Origin: Macrostomum hystrix
Lineage: Eukaryota; Platyhelminthes; Macrostomidae
NCBI GenBank assembly: GCA_950097015.1
Contig: CATNEN010000038.1
Span: 34,992,501-35,056,500 of the forward strand
Direction of reading: 5' to 3'
Length of the DNA: 64,000 nt
The notes under the pieces were generated by a model. The model had not been told where the DNA came from, ran no database searches, and saw only the letters and a list, made by a program, of their open reading frames with translations. Positions within the stretch are counted from its first letter, which is position 1. Each line of letters starts with the position of its first letter. This document shows, one piece after another, positions 1-15,000 of the stretch. A program made the position numbers and the translations under genes.

Positions 1-3000
1 AGAATCTCACTATTAGAATCTCACTGTGTCAGATCACAGCTGAAGAATCTCACTATTAGAATCTCACTGTGTCAGATCACAGCTGAAGAATCTCACTATT
101 AGAATCTCACTGTGTCAGATCACAGCTGAAGAATTTCACTATTAGAATCTCACTGTGTCAGATCACAGCTGAAGAATCTCACTGTGTCAGATCACAGCTG
201 AAGAATCTCACTATTATAATCTCACTGTGTCAGATCACAGCTGAAGAATCTCACTATTAGAATCTCACTGTGTCAGATCACAGCTGAAGAATCTCACTGT
301 GTCAGATCACAGCTGAAGAATCTCACTATTATAATCTCACTGTGTCAGATCACAGCTGAAGAATCTCACTATTATAATCTCACTGTGTCAGATCACAGCT
401 GAAGAATCTCACTATTAGAATCTCACTGTGTCAGATCACAGCTGAAGATTCTCACTGTTAGAATCTCACTGTGTCAGATCACAGCTAAAGAATCTCACTG
501 TTAGAATCTCACTGTGTCAGATCACAGCTGAAGAATCTCACTATTAGAATCTCACTGTGTCAGATCACAGCTGAAGAATCTCACTGTTAGAATCTCACTG
601 TGTCAGATCACAGCTGAAGAATCTCACTATTAGAATCTCACTGTGTCAGATCACAGCTGAAGAATCTCACTGTTAGAATCTCACTGTGTCAGATCACAGC
701 TGAAGATTCTCACTGTTAGAATCTCACTGTGTCAGATCACAGCTAAAGAATCTCACTGTTAGAATCTCACTGTGTCAGATCACAGCTGAAGAATCTCACT
801 ATTAGAATCTCACTGTGTCAGATCACAGCTGAAGAATCTCACTATTAGAATCTCACTGTGTCAGATCACAGCTGAAGAATCTCACTGTTAGAATCTCACT
901 GTGTCAGATCACAGCTGAAGATTCTCACTGTTAGAATCTCACTGTGTCAGATCACAGCTGAAGAATTTTACAGAGAATCTCACTGTTAGAATCTCACTGT
1001 GTTAGATCACAGCTGAAGAATCTCACTATTAGAATCTCACTGTGTCAGATCACAGCTGAAGAATCTCACTTATAGAATCTCACTGTGTTAGATCACAGCT
1101 GAAGAATCTCACTGTGTCAGATCACAGCTGAAGAATCTCACTTATAGAATCTCACTGTGTTAGATCACAGCTGAAGAATCTCACTGTGTCAGATCACAGC
1201 TGAAGAATCTCACTGTGTCAGATCACAGCTGAAGAATCTCACTATTAGAATCTCACTGTGTCAGATCACAGCTGAAGAATCTCACTATTAGAATCTCACT
1301 GTGTCAGATCACAGCTGAAGAATCTCACTATTAGAATCTCACTGTGTCAGATCACAGCTGAAGAATCTCACTATTAGAATCTCACTGTGTCAGATCACAG
1401 CTGAAGAATTTCACTATTAGAATCTCACTGTGTCAGATCACAGCTGAAGAATCTCACTATTAGAATCTCACTGTGTCAGATCACAGCTGAAGAATTTCAC
1501 TATTAGAATCTCACTGTGTCAGATCACAGCTGAAGATTCTCACTGTTAGAATCTCACTGTCTCAGATCACAGCTAAAGAATCTCACTGTTAGAATCTCAC
1601 TGTGTCAGATCACAGCTGAAGATTCTCACTGTTAGAATCTCACTGTGTCAGATCACAGCTAAAGAATCTCACTGTTAGAATCTCACTGTGTCAGATCACA
1701 GCTGAAGAATCTCACTATTAGAATCTCACTGTGTCAGATCACAGCTGAAGAATCTCACTATTAGAATCTCACTGTGTCAGATCACAGCTGAAGAATCTCA
1801 CTATTAGAATCTCACTGTGTCAGATCACAGCTGAAGAATTTCACTATTAGAATCTCACTGTGTCAGATCACAGCTGAAGAATCTCACTGTGTCAGATCAC
1901 AGCTGAAGATTCTCACTGTTAGAATCTCACTGTGTCAGATCACAGCTAAAGAATCTCACTGTTAGAATCTCACTGTGTCAGATCACAGCTGAAGAATCTC
2001 ACTATTAGAATCTCACTGTGTCAGATCACAGCTGAAGAATCTCACTGTTAGAATCTCACTGTGTCAGATCACAGCTGAAGAATTTCACTATTAGAATCTC
2101 ACTGTGTCAGATCACAGCTGAAGAATTTCACTATTAGAATCTCACTGTGTCAGATCACAGCTGAAGATTCTCACTGTTAGAATCTCACTGTGTCAGATCA
2201 CAGCTAAAGAATCTCACTGTTAGAATCTCACTGTGTCAGATCACAGCTGAAGATTCTCACTGTTAGAATCTCACTGTGTCAGATCACAGCTGAAGAATCT
2301 CACTATTAGAATCTCACTGTGTTAGATCACAGCTGAAGAATCTCACTATTAGAATCTCACTGTGTCAGATCACAGCTGAAGAATCTCACTATTAGAATCT
2401 CACTGTGTCAGATCACAGCTGAAGAATTTCACTATTAGAATCTCACTGTGTCAGATCACAGCTGAAGATTCTCACTGTTAGAATCTCACTGTGTCAGATC
2501 ACAGCTAAAGAATCTCACTGTTAGAATCTCACTGTGTCAGATCACAGCTGAAGATTCTCACTGTTAGAATCTCACTGTGTCAGATCACAGCTGAAGAATC
2601 TCACTATTAGAATCTCACTGTGTCAGATCACAGCTGAAGAATCTCACTATTAGAATCTCACTGTGTCAGATCACAGCTGAAGAATCTCACTATTAGAATC
2701 TCACTGTGTCAGATCACAGCTGAAGAATTTCACTATTAGAATCTCACTGTGTCAGATCACAGCTGAAGAATCTCACTGTGTCAGATCACAGCTGAAGATT
2801 CTCACTATTATAATCTCACTGTGTCAGATCACAGCTGAAGAATCTCACTATTATAATCTCACTGTGTCAGATCACAGCTGAAGAATCTCACTATTATAAT
2901 CTCACTGTGTCGGATCACAGCTGAAGAATCTCACTATTAGAATCTCACTGTGTCAGATCACAGCTGAAGAATCTCACTATTAGAATCTCACTGTGTCAGA

Positions 3001-6000
3001 TCACAGCTGAAGAATCTCACTATTATAATCTCACTGTGTCAGATCACAGCTGAAGAATCTCACTATTAGAATCTCACTGTGTCAGATCACAGCTGAAGAA
3101 TCTCACTGTGTCAGATCACAGCTGAAGAATCTCACTATTATAATCTCACTGTGTCAGATCACAGCTGAAGAATCTCACTATTATAATCTCACTGTGTCAG
3201 ATCACAGCTGAAGAATCTCACTATTAGAATCTCACTGTGTCAGATCACAGCTGAAGATTCTCACTGTTAGAATCTCACTGTGTCAGATCACAGCTAAAGA
3301 ATCTCACTGTTAGAATCTCACTGTGTCAGATCACAGCTGAAGATTCTCACTGTTAGAATCTCACTGTGTCAGATCACAGCTGAAGAATCTCACTGTTAGA
3401 ATCTCACTGTGTCAGATCACAGCTGAAGAATCTCACTATTAGAATCTCACTGTGTCAGATCACAGCTGAAGAATCTCACTGTTAGAATCTCACTGTGTCA
3501 GATCACAGCTGAAGATTCTCACTGTTAGAATCTCACTGTGTCAGATCACAGCTAAAGAATCTCACTGTTAGAATCTCACTGTGTCAGATCACAGCTGAAG
3601 AATCTCACTATTAGAATCTCACTGTGTCAGATCACAGCTGAAGAATCTCACTGTTAGAATCTCACTGTGTCAGATCACAGCTGAAGAATCTCACTGTTAG
3701 AATCTCACTGTGTCAGATCACAGCTGAAGATTCTCACTGTTAGAATCTCACTGTGTCAGATCACAGCTGAAGAATTTTACAGAGAATCTCACTGTTAGAA
3801 TCTCACTGTGTTAGATCACAGCTGAAGAATCTCACTATTAGAATCTCACTGTGTCAGATCACAGCTGAAGAATCTCACTTATAGAATCTCACTGTGTTAG
3901 ATCACAGCTGAAGAATCTCACTGTGTCAGATCACAGCTGAAGAATCTCACTTATAGAATCTCACTGTGTTAGATCACAGCTGAAGAATCTCACTGCGTCA
4001 GATCACAGCTGAAGAATCTCACTGTGTCAGATCACAGCTGAAGAATCTCACTATTAGAATCTCACTGTGTCAGATCACAGCTGAAGAATCTCACTATTAG
4101 AATCTCACTGTGTCAGATCACAGCTGAAGAATCTCACTATTAGAATCTCACTGTGTCAGATCACAGCTGAAGAATCTCACTATTAGAATCTCACTGTGTC
4201 AGATCACAGCTGAAGAATTTCACTATTAGAATCTCACTGTGTCAGATCACAGCTGAAGAATCTCACTATTAGAATCTCACTGTGTCAGATCACAGCTGAA
4301 GAATCTCACTATTAGAATCTCACTGTGTCAGATCACAGCTGAAGATTCTCACTGTTAGAATCTCACTGTCTCAGATCACAGCTGAAGAATCTCACTGTTA
4401 GAATCTCACTGTGTCAGATCACAGCTGAAGATTCTCACTGTTAGAATCTCACTGTGTCAGATCACAGCTAAAGAATCTCACTGTTAGAATCTCACTGTGT
4501 CAGATCACAGCTGAAGAATCTCACTATTAGAATCTCACTGTGTCAGATCACAGCTGAAGAATCTCACTATTAGAATCTCACTGTGTCAGATCACAGCTGA
4601 AGAATCTCACTATTAGAATCTCACTGTGTCAGATCACAGCTGAAGAATTTCACTATTAGAATCTCACTGTGTCAGATCACAGCTGAAGAATCTCACTGTG
4701 TCAGATCACAGCTGAAGAATCTCACTATTATAATCTCACTGTGTCAGAGCACAGCTGAAGAATCTCACTATTAGAATCTCACTGTGTCAGATCACAGCTG
4801 AAGAATCTCACTGTGTCAGATCACAGCTGAAGAATCTCACTATTATAATCTCACTGTGTCAGATCACAGCTGAAGAATCTCACTATTATAATCTCACTGT
4901 GTCAGATCACAGCTGAAGAATCTCACTATTAGAATCTCACTGTGTCAGATCACAGCTGAAGATTCTCACTGTTAGAATCTCACTGTGTCAGATCACAGCT
5001 AAAGAATCTCACTGTTAGAATCTCACTGTGTCAGATCACAGCTGAAGAATCTCACTATTAGAATCTCACTGTGTCAGATCACAGCTGAAGAATCTCACTG
5101 TTAGAATCTCACTGTGTCAGATCACAGCTGAAGAATCTCACGATTAGAATCTCACTGTGTCAGATCACAGCTGAAGAATCTCACTGTTAGAATCTCACTG
5201 TGTCAGATCACAGCTGAAGATTCTCACTGTTAGAATCTCACTGTGTCAGATCACAGCTAAAGAATCTCACTGTTAGAATCTCACTGTGTCAGATCACAGC
5301 TGAAGAATCTCACTATTAGAATCTCACTGTGTCAGATCACAGCTGAAGAATCTCACTGTTAGAATCTCACTGTGTCAGATCACAGCTGAAGAATCTCACT
5401 GTTAGAATCTCACTGTGTCAGATCACAGCTGAAGATTCTCACTGTTAGAATCTCACTGTGTCAGATCACAGCTGAAGAATTTTACAGAGAATCTCACTGT
5501 TAGAATCTCACTGTGTTAGATCACAGCTGAAGAATCTCACTATTAGAATCTCACTGTGTCAGATCACAGCTGAAGAATCTCACTTATAGAATCTCACTGT
5601 GTTAGATCACAGCTGAAGAATCTCACTGTGTCAGATCACAGCTGAAGAATCTCACTTATAGAATCTCACTGTGTTAGATCACAGCTGAAGAATCTCACTG
5701 TGTCAGATCACAGCTGAAGAATCTCACTGTGTCAGATCACAGCTGAAGAATCTCACTATTAGAATCTCACTGTGTCAGATCACAGCTGAAGAATCTCACT
5801 ATTAGAATCTCACTGTGTCAGATCACAGCTGAAGAATCTCACTATTAGAATCTCACTGTGTCAGATCACAGCTGAAGAATCTCACTATTAGAATCTCACT
5901 GTGTCAGATCACAGCTGAAGAATTTCACTATTAGAATCTCACTGTGTCAGATCACAGCTGAAGAATCTCACTATTAGAATCTCACTGTGTCAGATCACAG

Positions 6001-9000
6001 CTGAAGAATCTCACTATTAGAATCTCACTGTGTCAGATCACAGCTGAAGATTCTCACTGTTAGAATCTCACTGTCTCAGATCACAGCTAAAGAATCTCAC
6101 TGTTAGAATCTCACTGTGTCAGATCACAGCTGAAGATTCTCACTGTTAGAATCTCACTGTGTCAGATCACAGCTAAAGAATCTCACTGTTAGAATCTCAC
6201 TGTGTCAGATCACAGCTGAAGAATCTCACTATTAGAATCTCACTGTGTCAGATCACAGCTGAAGAATCTCACTATTAGAATCTCACTGTGTCAGATCACA
6301 GCTGAAGAATCTCACTATTAGAATCTCACTGTGTCAGATCACAGCTGAAGAATTTCACTATTAGAATCTCACTGTGTCAGATCACAGCTGAAGAATCTCA
6401 CTGTGTCAGATCACAGCTGAAGATTCTCACTGTTAGAATCTCACTGTGTCAGATCACAGCTAAAGAATCTCACTGTTAGAATCTCACTGTGTCAGATCAC
6501 AGCTGAAGAATCTCACTATTAGAATCTCACTGTGTCAGATCACAGCTGAAGAATCTCACTATTAGAATCTCACTGTGTCAGATCACAGCTGAAGAATCTC
6601 ACTGTTAGAATCTCACTGTGTCAGATCACAGCTGAAGAATTTCACTATTAGAATCTCACTGTGTCAGATCACAGCTGAAGAATCTCACTGTGTCAGATCA
6701 CAGCTGAAGATTCTCACTATTATAATCTCACTGTGTCAGATCACAGCTGAAGAATCTCACTATTATAATCTCACTGTGTCAGATCACAGCTGAAGAATCT
6801 CACTATTATAATCTCACTGTGTCAGATCACAGCTGAAGAATCTCACTATTATAATCTCACTGTGTCAGATCACAGCTGAAGAATCTCACTATTAGAATCT
6901 CACTGTGTCAGATCACAGCTGAAGAATCTCACTGTGTCAGATCACAGCTGAAGAATCTCACTATTATAATCTCACTGTGTCAGATCACAGCTGAAGAATC
7001 TCACTATTATAATCTCACTGTGTCAGATCACAGCTGAAGAATCTCACTATTAGAATCTCACTGTGTCAGATCACAGCTGAAGATTCTCACTGTTAGAATC
7101 TCACTGTGTCAGATCACAGCTAAAGAATCTCACTGTTAGAATCTCACTGTGTCAGATCACAGCTGAAGAATCTCACTATTAGAATCTCACTGTGTCAGAT
7201 CACAGCTGAAGAATCTCACTGTTAGAATCTCACTGTGTCAGATCACAGCTGAAGAATCTCACTATTAGAATCTCACTGTGTCAGATCACAGCTGAAGAAT
7301 CTCACTGTTAGAATCTCACTGTGTCAGATCACAGCTGAAGATTCTCACTGTTAGAATCTCACTGTGTCAGATCACAGCTAAAGAATCTCACTGTTAGAAT
7401 CTCACTGTGTCAGATCACAGCTGAAGAATCTCACTATTAGAATCTCACTGTGTCAGATCACAGCTGAAGAATCTCACTGTTAGAATCTCACTGTGTCAGA
7501 TCACAGCTGAAGAATCTCACTGTTAGAATCTCACTGTGTCAGATCACAGCTGAAGATTCTCACTGTTAGAATCTCACTGTGTCAGATCACAGCTGAAGAA
7601 TTTTACAGAGAATCTCACTGTTAGAATCTCACTGTGTTAGATCACAGCTGAAGAATCTCACTATTAGAATCTCACTGTGTCAGATCACAGCTGAAGAATC
7701 TCACTTATAGAATCTCACTGTGTTAGATCACAGCTGAAGAATCTCACTGTGTCAGATCACAGCTGAAGAATCTCACTTATAGAATCTCACTGTGTTAGAT
7801 CACAGCTGAAGAATCTCACTGTGTCAGATCACAGCTGAAGAATCTCACTGTGTCAGATCACAGCTGAAGAATCTCACTATTAGAATCTCACTGTGTCAGA
7901 TCACAGCTGAAGAATCTCACTATTATAATCTCACTGTGTCAGATCACAGCTGAAGAATCTCACTATTAGAATCTCACTGTGTCAGATCACAGCTGAAGAA
8001 TCTCACTATTAGAATCTCACTGTGTCAGATCACAGCTGAAGAATTTCACTATTAGAATCTCACTGTGTCAGATCACAGCTGAAGAATCTCACTATTAGAA
8101 TCTCACTGTGTCAGATCACAGCTGAAGAATCTCACTATTAGAATCTCACTGTGTCAGATCACAGCTGAAGATTCTCACTGTTAGAATCTCACTGTCTCAG
8201 ATCACAGCTAAAGAATCTCACTGTTAGAATCTCACTGTGTCAGATCACAGCTGAAGATTCTCACTGTTAGAATCTCACTGTGTCAGATCACAGCTAAAGA
8301 ATCTCACTGTTAGAATCTCACTGTGTCAGATCACAGCTGAAGAATCTCACTATTAGAATCTCACTGTGTCAGATCACAGCTGAAGAATCTCACTATTAGA
8401 ATCTCACTGTCTCAGATCACAGCTGAAGAATCTCACTATTAGAATCTCACTGTGTCAGATCACAGCTGAAGAATTTCACTATTAGAATCTCACTGTGTCA
8501 GATCACAGCTGAAGAATCTCACTGTGTCAGATCACAGCTGAAGAATCTCACTATTATAATCTCACTGTGTCAGATCACAGCTGAAGAATCTCACTATTAG
8601 AATCTCACTGTGTCAGATCACAGCTGAAGAATCTCACTGTGTCAGATCACAGCTGAAGAATCTCACTATTATAATCTCACTGTGTCAGATCACAGCTGAA
8701 GAATCTCACTATTATAATCTCACTGTGTCAGATCACAGCTGAAGAATCTCACTATTAGAATCTCACTGTGTCAGATCACAGCTGAAGATTCTCACTGTTA
8801 GAATCTCACTGTGTCAGATCACAGCTAAAGAATCTCACTGTTAGAATCTCACTGTGTCAGATCACAGCTGAAGAATCTCACTATTAGAATCTCACTGTGT
8901 CAGATCACAGCTGAAGAATCTCACTGTTAGAATCTCACTGTGTCAGATCACAGCTGAAGAATCTCACTATTAGAATCTCACTGTGTCAGATCACAGCTGA

Positions 9001-12000
9001 AGAATCTCACTGTTAGAATCTCACTGTGTCAGATCACAGCTGAAGATTCTCACTGTTAGAATCTCACTGTGTCAGATCACAGCTAAAGAATCTCACTGTT
9101 AGAATCTCACTGTGTCAGATCACAGCTGAAGAATCTCACTATTAGAATCTCACTGTGTCAGATCACAGCTGAAGAATTTCACTGTTAGAATCTCACTGTG
9201 TCAGATCACAGCTGAAGAATCTCACTGTTAGAATCTCACTGTGTCAGATCACAGCTGAAGATTCTCACTGTTATAATCTCACTGTGTCAGATCACAGCTG
9301 AAGAATTTTACAGAGAATCTCACTGTTAGAATCTCACTGTGTTAGATCACAGCTGAAGAATCTCACTATTAGAATCTCACTGTGTCAGATCACAGCTGAA
9401 GAATCTCACTTATAGAATCTCACTGTGTTAGATCACAGCTGAAGAATCTCACTGTGTCAGATCACAGCTGAAGAATCTCACTTATAGAATCTCACTGTGT
9501 TAGATCACAGCTGAAGAATCTCACTGTGTCAGATCACAGCTGAAGAATCTCACTGTGTCAGATCACAGCTGAAGAATCTCACTATTAGAATCTCACTGTG
9601 TCAGATCACAGCTGAAGAATCTCACTATTAGAATCTCACTGTGTCAGATCACAGCTGAAGAATCTCACTATTAGAATCTCACTGTGTCAGATCACAGCTG
9701 AAGAATCTCACTATTAGAATCTCACTGTGTCAGATCACAGCTGAAGAATTTCACTATTAGAATCTCACTGTGTCAGATCACAGCTGAAGAATCTCACTAT
9801 TAGAATCTCACTGTGTCAGATCACAGCTGAAGAATCTCACTATTAGAATCTCACTGTGTCAGATCACAGCTGAAGATTCTCACTGTTAGAATCTCACTGT
9901 CTCAGATCACAGCTAAAGAATCTCACTGTTAGAATCTCACTGTGTCAGATCACAGCTGAAGATTCTCACTGTTAGAATCTCACTGTGTCAGATCACAGCT
10001 AAAGAATCTCACTGTTAGAATCTCACTGTGTCAGATCACAGCTGAAGAATCTCACTATTAGAATCTCACTGTGTCAGATCACAGCTGAAGAATCTCACTA
10101 TTAGAATCTCACTGTGTCAGATCACAGCTGAAGAATCTCACTATTAGAATCTCACTGTGTCAGATCACAGCTGAAGAATTTCACTATTAGAATCTCACTG
10201 TGTCAGATCACAGCTGAAGAATCTCACTGTGTCAGATCACAGCTGAAGATTCTCACTGTTAGAATCTCACTGTGTCAGATCACAGCTAAAGAATCTCACT
10301 GTTAGAATCTCACTGTGTCAGATCACAGCTGAAGAATCTCACTATTAGAATCTCACTGTGTCAGATCACAGCTGAAGAATCTCACTATTAGAATCTCACT
10401 GTGTCAGATCACAGCTGAAGAATCTCACTGTTAGAATCTCACTGTGTCAGATCACAGCTGAAGAATTTCACTATTAGAATCTCACTGTGTCAGATCACAG
10501 CTGAAGAATCTCACTATTAGAATCTCACTGTGTCAGATCACAGCTGAAGAATCTCACTATTAGAATCTCACTGTGTCAGATCACAGCTGAAGAATCTCAC
10601 TATTAGAATCTCACTGTGTCAGATCACAGCTAAAGAATCTCACTGTTAGAATCTCACTGTGTCAGATCACAGCTGAAGAATCTCACTATTAGAATCTCAC
10701 TGTGTCAGATCACAGCTGAAGAATCTCACTGTTAGAATCTCACTGTGTCAGATCACAGCTGAAGAATTTCACTATTAGAATCTCACTGTGTCAGATCACA
10801 GCTGAAGAATTTCACTATTAGAATCTCACTGTGTCAGATCACAGCTGAAGATTCTCACTGTTAGAATCTCACTGTGTCAGATCACAGCTAAAGAATCTCA
10901 CTGTTAGAATCTCACTGTGTCAGATCACAGCTGAAGATTCTCACTGTTAGAATCTCACTGTGTCAGATCACAGCTGAAGAATCTCACTATTAGAATCTCA
11001 CTGTGTCAGATCACAGCTGAAGAATCTCACTATTAGAATCTCACTGTGTCAGATCACAGCTGAAGAATCTCACTATTAGAATCTCACTGTGTCAGATCAC
11101 AGCTGAAGAATTTCACTATTAGAATCTCACTGTGTCAGATCACAGCTGAAGATTCTCACTGTTAGAATCTCACTGTGTCAGATCACAGCTAAAGAATCTC
11201 ACTGTTAGAATCTCACTGTGTCAGATCACAGCTGAAGATTCTCACTGTTAGAATCTCACTGTGTCAGATCACAGCTGAAGAATCTCACTATTAGAATCTC
11301 ACTGTGTCAGATCACAGCTGAAGAATCTCACTATTAGAATCTCACTGTGTCAGATCACAGCTGAAGAATCTCACTATTAGAATCTCACTGTGTCAGATCA
11401 CAGCTGAAGAATCTCACTATTAGAATCTCACTGTGTCAGATCACAGCTGAAGAATCTCACTATTAGAATCTCACTGTGTCAGATCACAGCTGAAGAATCT
11501 CACTATTAGAATCTCACTGTGTCAGATCACAGCTGAAGAATTTCACTATTAGAATCTCACTGTGTTAGATCACAGCTGAAGAATCTCACTATTAGAATCT
11601 CACTGTGTCAGATCACAGCTGAAGATTCTCACTGTTAGAATCTCACTGTGTCAGATCACAGCTGAAGAATCTCACTATTAGAATCTCACTGTGTCAGATC
11701 ACAGCTGAAGATTCTCACTGTTAGAATCTCACTGTGTCAGATCACAGCTAAAGAATCTCACTGTTAGAATCTCACTGTGTCAGATCACAGCTGAAGAATC
11801 TCACTATTAGAATCTCACTGTGTCAGATCACAGCTGAAGAATCTCACTGTTAGAATCTCACTGTGTCAGATCACAGCTAAAGAATCTCACTGTTAGAATC
11901 TCACTGTGTCAGATCACAGCTGAAGAATCTCACTATTAGAATCTCACTGTGTCAGATCACAGCTGAAGAATCTCACTGTTAGAATCTCACTGTGTCAGAT

Positions 12001-15000
12001 CACAGCTGAAGAATTTCACTATTAGAATCTCACTGTGTCAGATCACAGCTGAAGAATTTCACTATTAGAATCTCACTGTGTCAGATCACAGCTGAAGATT
12101 CTCACTGTTAGAATCTCACTGTGTCAGATCACAGCTAAAGAATCTCACTGTTAGAATCTCACTGTGTCAGATCACAGCTGAAGATTCTCACTGTTAGAAT
12201 CTCACTGTGTCAGATCACAGCTGAAGAATCTCACTATTAGAATCTCACTGTGTTAGATCACAGCTGAAGAATCTCACTATTAGAATCTCACTGTGTCAGA
12301 TCACAGCTGAAGAATCTCACTATTAGAATCTCACTGTGTCAGATCACAGCTGAAGAATTTCACTATTAGAATCTCACTGTGTCAGATCACAGCTGAAGAT
12401 TCTCACTGTTAGAATCTCACTGTGTCAGATCACAGCTGAAGAATTTCACTATTAGAATCTCACTGTGTCAGATCACAGCTGAAGAATTTCACTATTAGAA
12501 TCTCACTGTGTCAGATCACAGCTGAAGATTCTCACTGTTAGAATCTCACTGTGTCAGATCACAGCTAAAGAATCTCACTGTTAGAATCTCACTGTGTCAG
12601 ATCACAGCTGAAGAATTTCACTATTAGAATCTCACTGTGTCAGATCACAGCTGAAGAATCTCACTATTAGAATCTCACTGTGTCAGATCACAGCTGAAGA
12701 ATCTCACTATTAGAATCTCACTGTGTCAGATCACAGCTGAAGAATCTCACTATTAGAATCTCACTGTGTCAGATCACAGCTGAAGAATTTCACTATTAGA
12801 ATCTCACTGTGTCAGATCACAGCTGAAGAATCTCACTGTGTCAGATCACAGCTGAAGATTCTCACTGTTAGAATCTCACTGTGTCAGATCACAGCTAAAG
12901 AATCTCACTGTTAGAATCTCACTGTGTCAGATCACAGCTGAAGAATCTCACTATTAGAATCTCACTGTGTCAGATCACAGCTGAAGAATCTCACTATTAG
13001 AATCTCACTGTGTCAGATCACAGCTGAAGAATCTCACTGTTAGAATCTCACTGTGTCAGATCACAGCTGAAGAATTTCACTATTAGAATCTCACTGTGTC
13101 AGATCACAGCTGAAGAATCTCACTATTAGAATCTCACTGTGTCAGATCACAGCTGAAGAATCTCACTATTAGAATCTCACTGTGTCAGATCACAGCTGAA
13201 GAATCTCACTATTAGAATCTCACTGTGTCAGATCACAGCTAAAGAATCTCACTGTTAGAATCTCACTGTGTCAGATCACAGCTGAAGAATCTCACTATTA
13301 GAATCTCACTGTGTCAGATCACAGCTGAAGAATCTCACTGTTAGAATCTCACTGTGTCAGATCACAGCTGAAGAATTTCACTATTAGAATCTCACTGTGT
13401 CAGATCACAGCTGAAGAATTTCACTATTAGAATCTCACTGTGTCAGATCACAGCTGAAGATTCTCACTGTTAGAATCTCACTGTGTCAGATCACAGCTAA
13501 AGAATCTCACTGTTAGAATCTCACTGTGTCAGATCACAGCTGAAGATTCTCACTGTTAGAATCTCACTGTGTCAGATCACAGCTGAAGAATCTCACTATT
13601 AGAATCTCACTGTGTCAGATCACAGCTGAAGAATCTCACTATTAGAATCTCACTGTGTCAGATCACAGCTGAAGAATCTCACTATTAGAATCTCACTGTG
13701 TCAGATCACAGCTGAAGAATTTCACTATTAGAATCTCACTGTGTCAGATCACAGCTGAAGATTCTCACTGTTAGAATCTCACTGTGTCAGATCACAGCTA
13801 AAGAATCTCACTGTTAGAATCTCACTGTGTCAGATCACAGCTGAAGATTCTCACTGTTAGAATCTCACTGTGTCAGATCACAGCTGAAGAATCTCACTAT
13901 TAGAATCTCACTGTGTCAGATCACAGCTGAAGAATCTCACTATTAGAATCTCACTGTGTCAGATCACAGCTGAAGAATCTCACTATTAGAATCTCACTGT
14001 GTCAGATCACAGCTGAAGAATCTCACTATTAGAATCTCACTGTGTCAGATCACAGCTGAAGAATCTCACTATTAGAATCTCACTGTGTCAGATCACAGCT
14101 GAAGAATCTCACTATTAGAATCTCACTGTGTCAGATCACAGCTGAAGAATTTCACTATTAGAATCTCACTGTGTTAGATCACAGCTGAAGAATCTCACTA
14201 TTAGAATCTCACTGTGTCAGATCACAGCTGAAGATTCTCACTGTTAGAATCTCACTGTGTCAGATCACAGCTGAAGAATCTCACTATTAGAATCTCACTG
14301 TGTCAGATCACAGCTGAAGATTCTCACTGTTAGAATCTCACTGTGTCAGATCACAGCTAAAGAATCTCACTGTTAGAATCTCACTGTGTCAGATCACAGC
14401 TGAAGAATCTCACTATTAGAATCTCACTGTGTCAGATCACAGCTGAAGAATCTCACTGTTAGAATCTCACTGTGTCAGATCACAGCTAAAGAATCTCACT
14501 GTTAGAATCTCACTGTGTCAGATCACAGCTGAAGAATCTCACTATTAGAATCTCACTGTGTCAGATCACAGCTGAAGAATCTCACTGTTAGAATCTCACT
14601 GTGTCAGATCACAGCTGAAGAATTTCACTATTAGAATCTCACTGTGTCAGATCACAGCTGAAGAATTTCACTATTAGAATCTCACTGTGTCAGATCACAG
14701 CTGAAGATTCTCACTGTTAGAATCTCACTGTGTCAGATCACAGCTAAAGAATCTCACTGTTAGAATCTCACTGTGTCAGATCACAGCTGAAGATTCTCAC
14801 TGTTAGAATCTCACTGTGTCAGATCACAGCTGAAGAATCTCACTATTAGAATCTCACTGTGTTAGATCACAGCTGAAGAATCTCACTATTAGAATCTCAC
14901 TGTGTCAGATCACAGCTGAAGAATCTCACTATTAGAATCTCACTGTGTCAGATCACAGCTGAAGAATTTCACTATTAGAATCTCACTGTGTCAGATCACA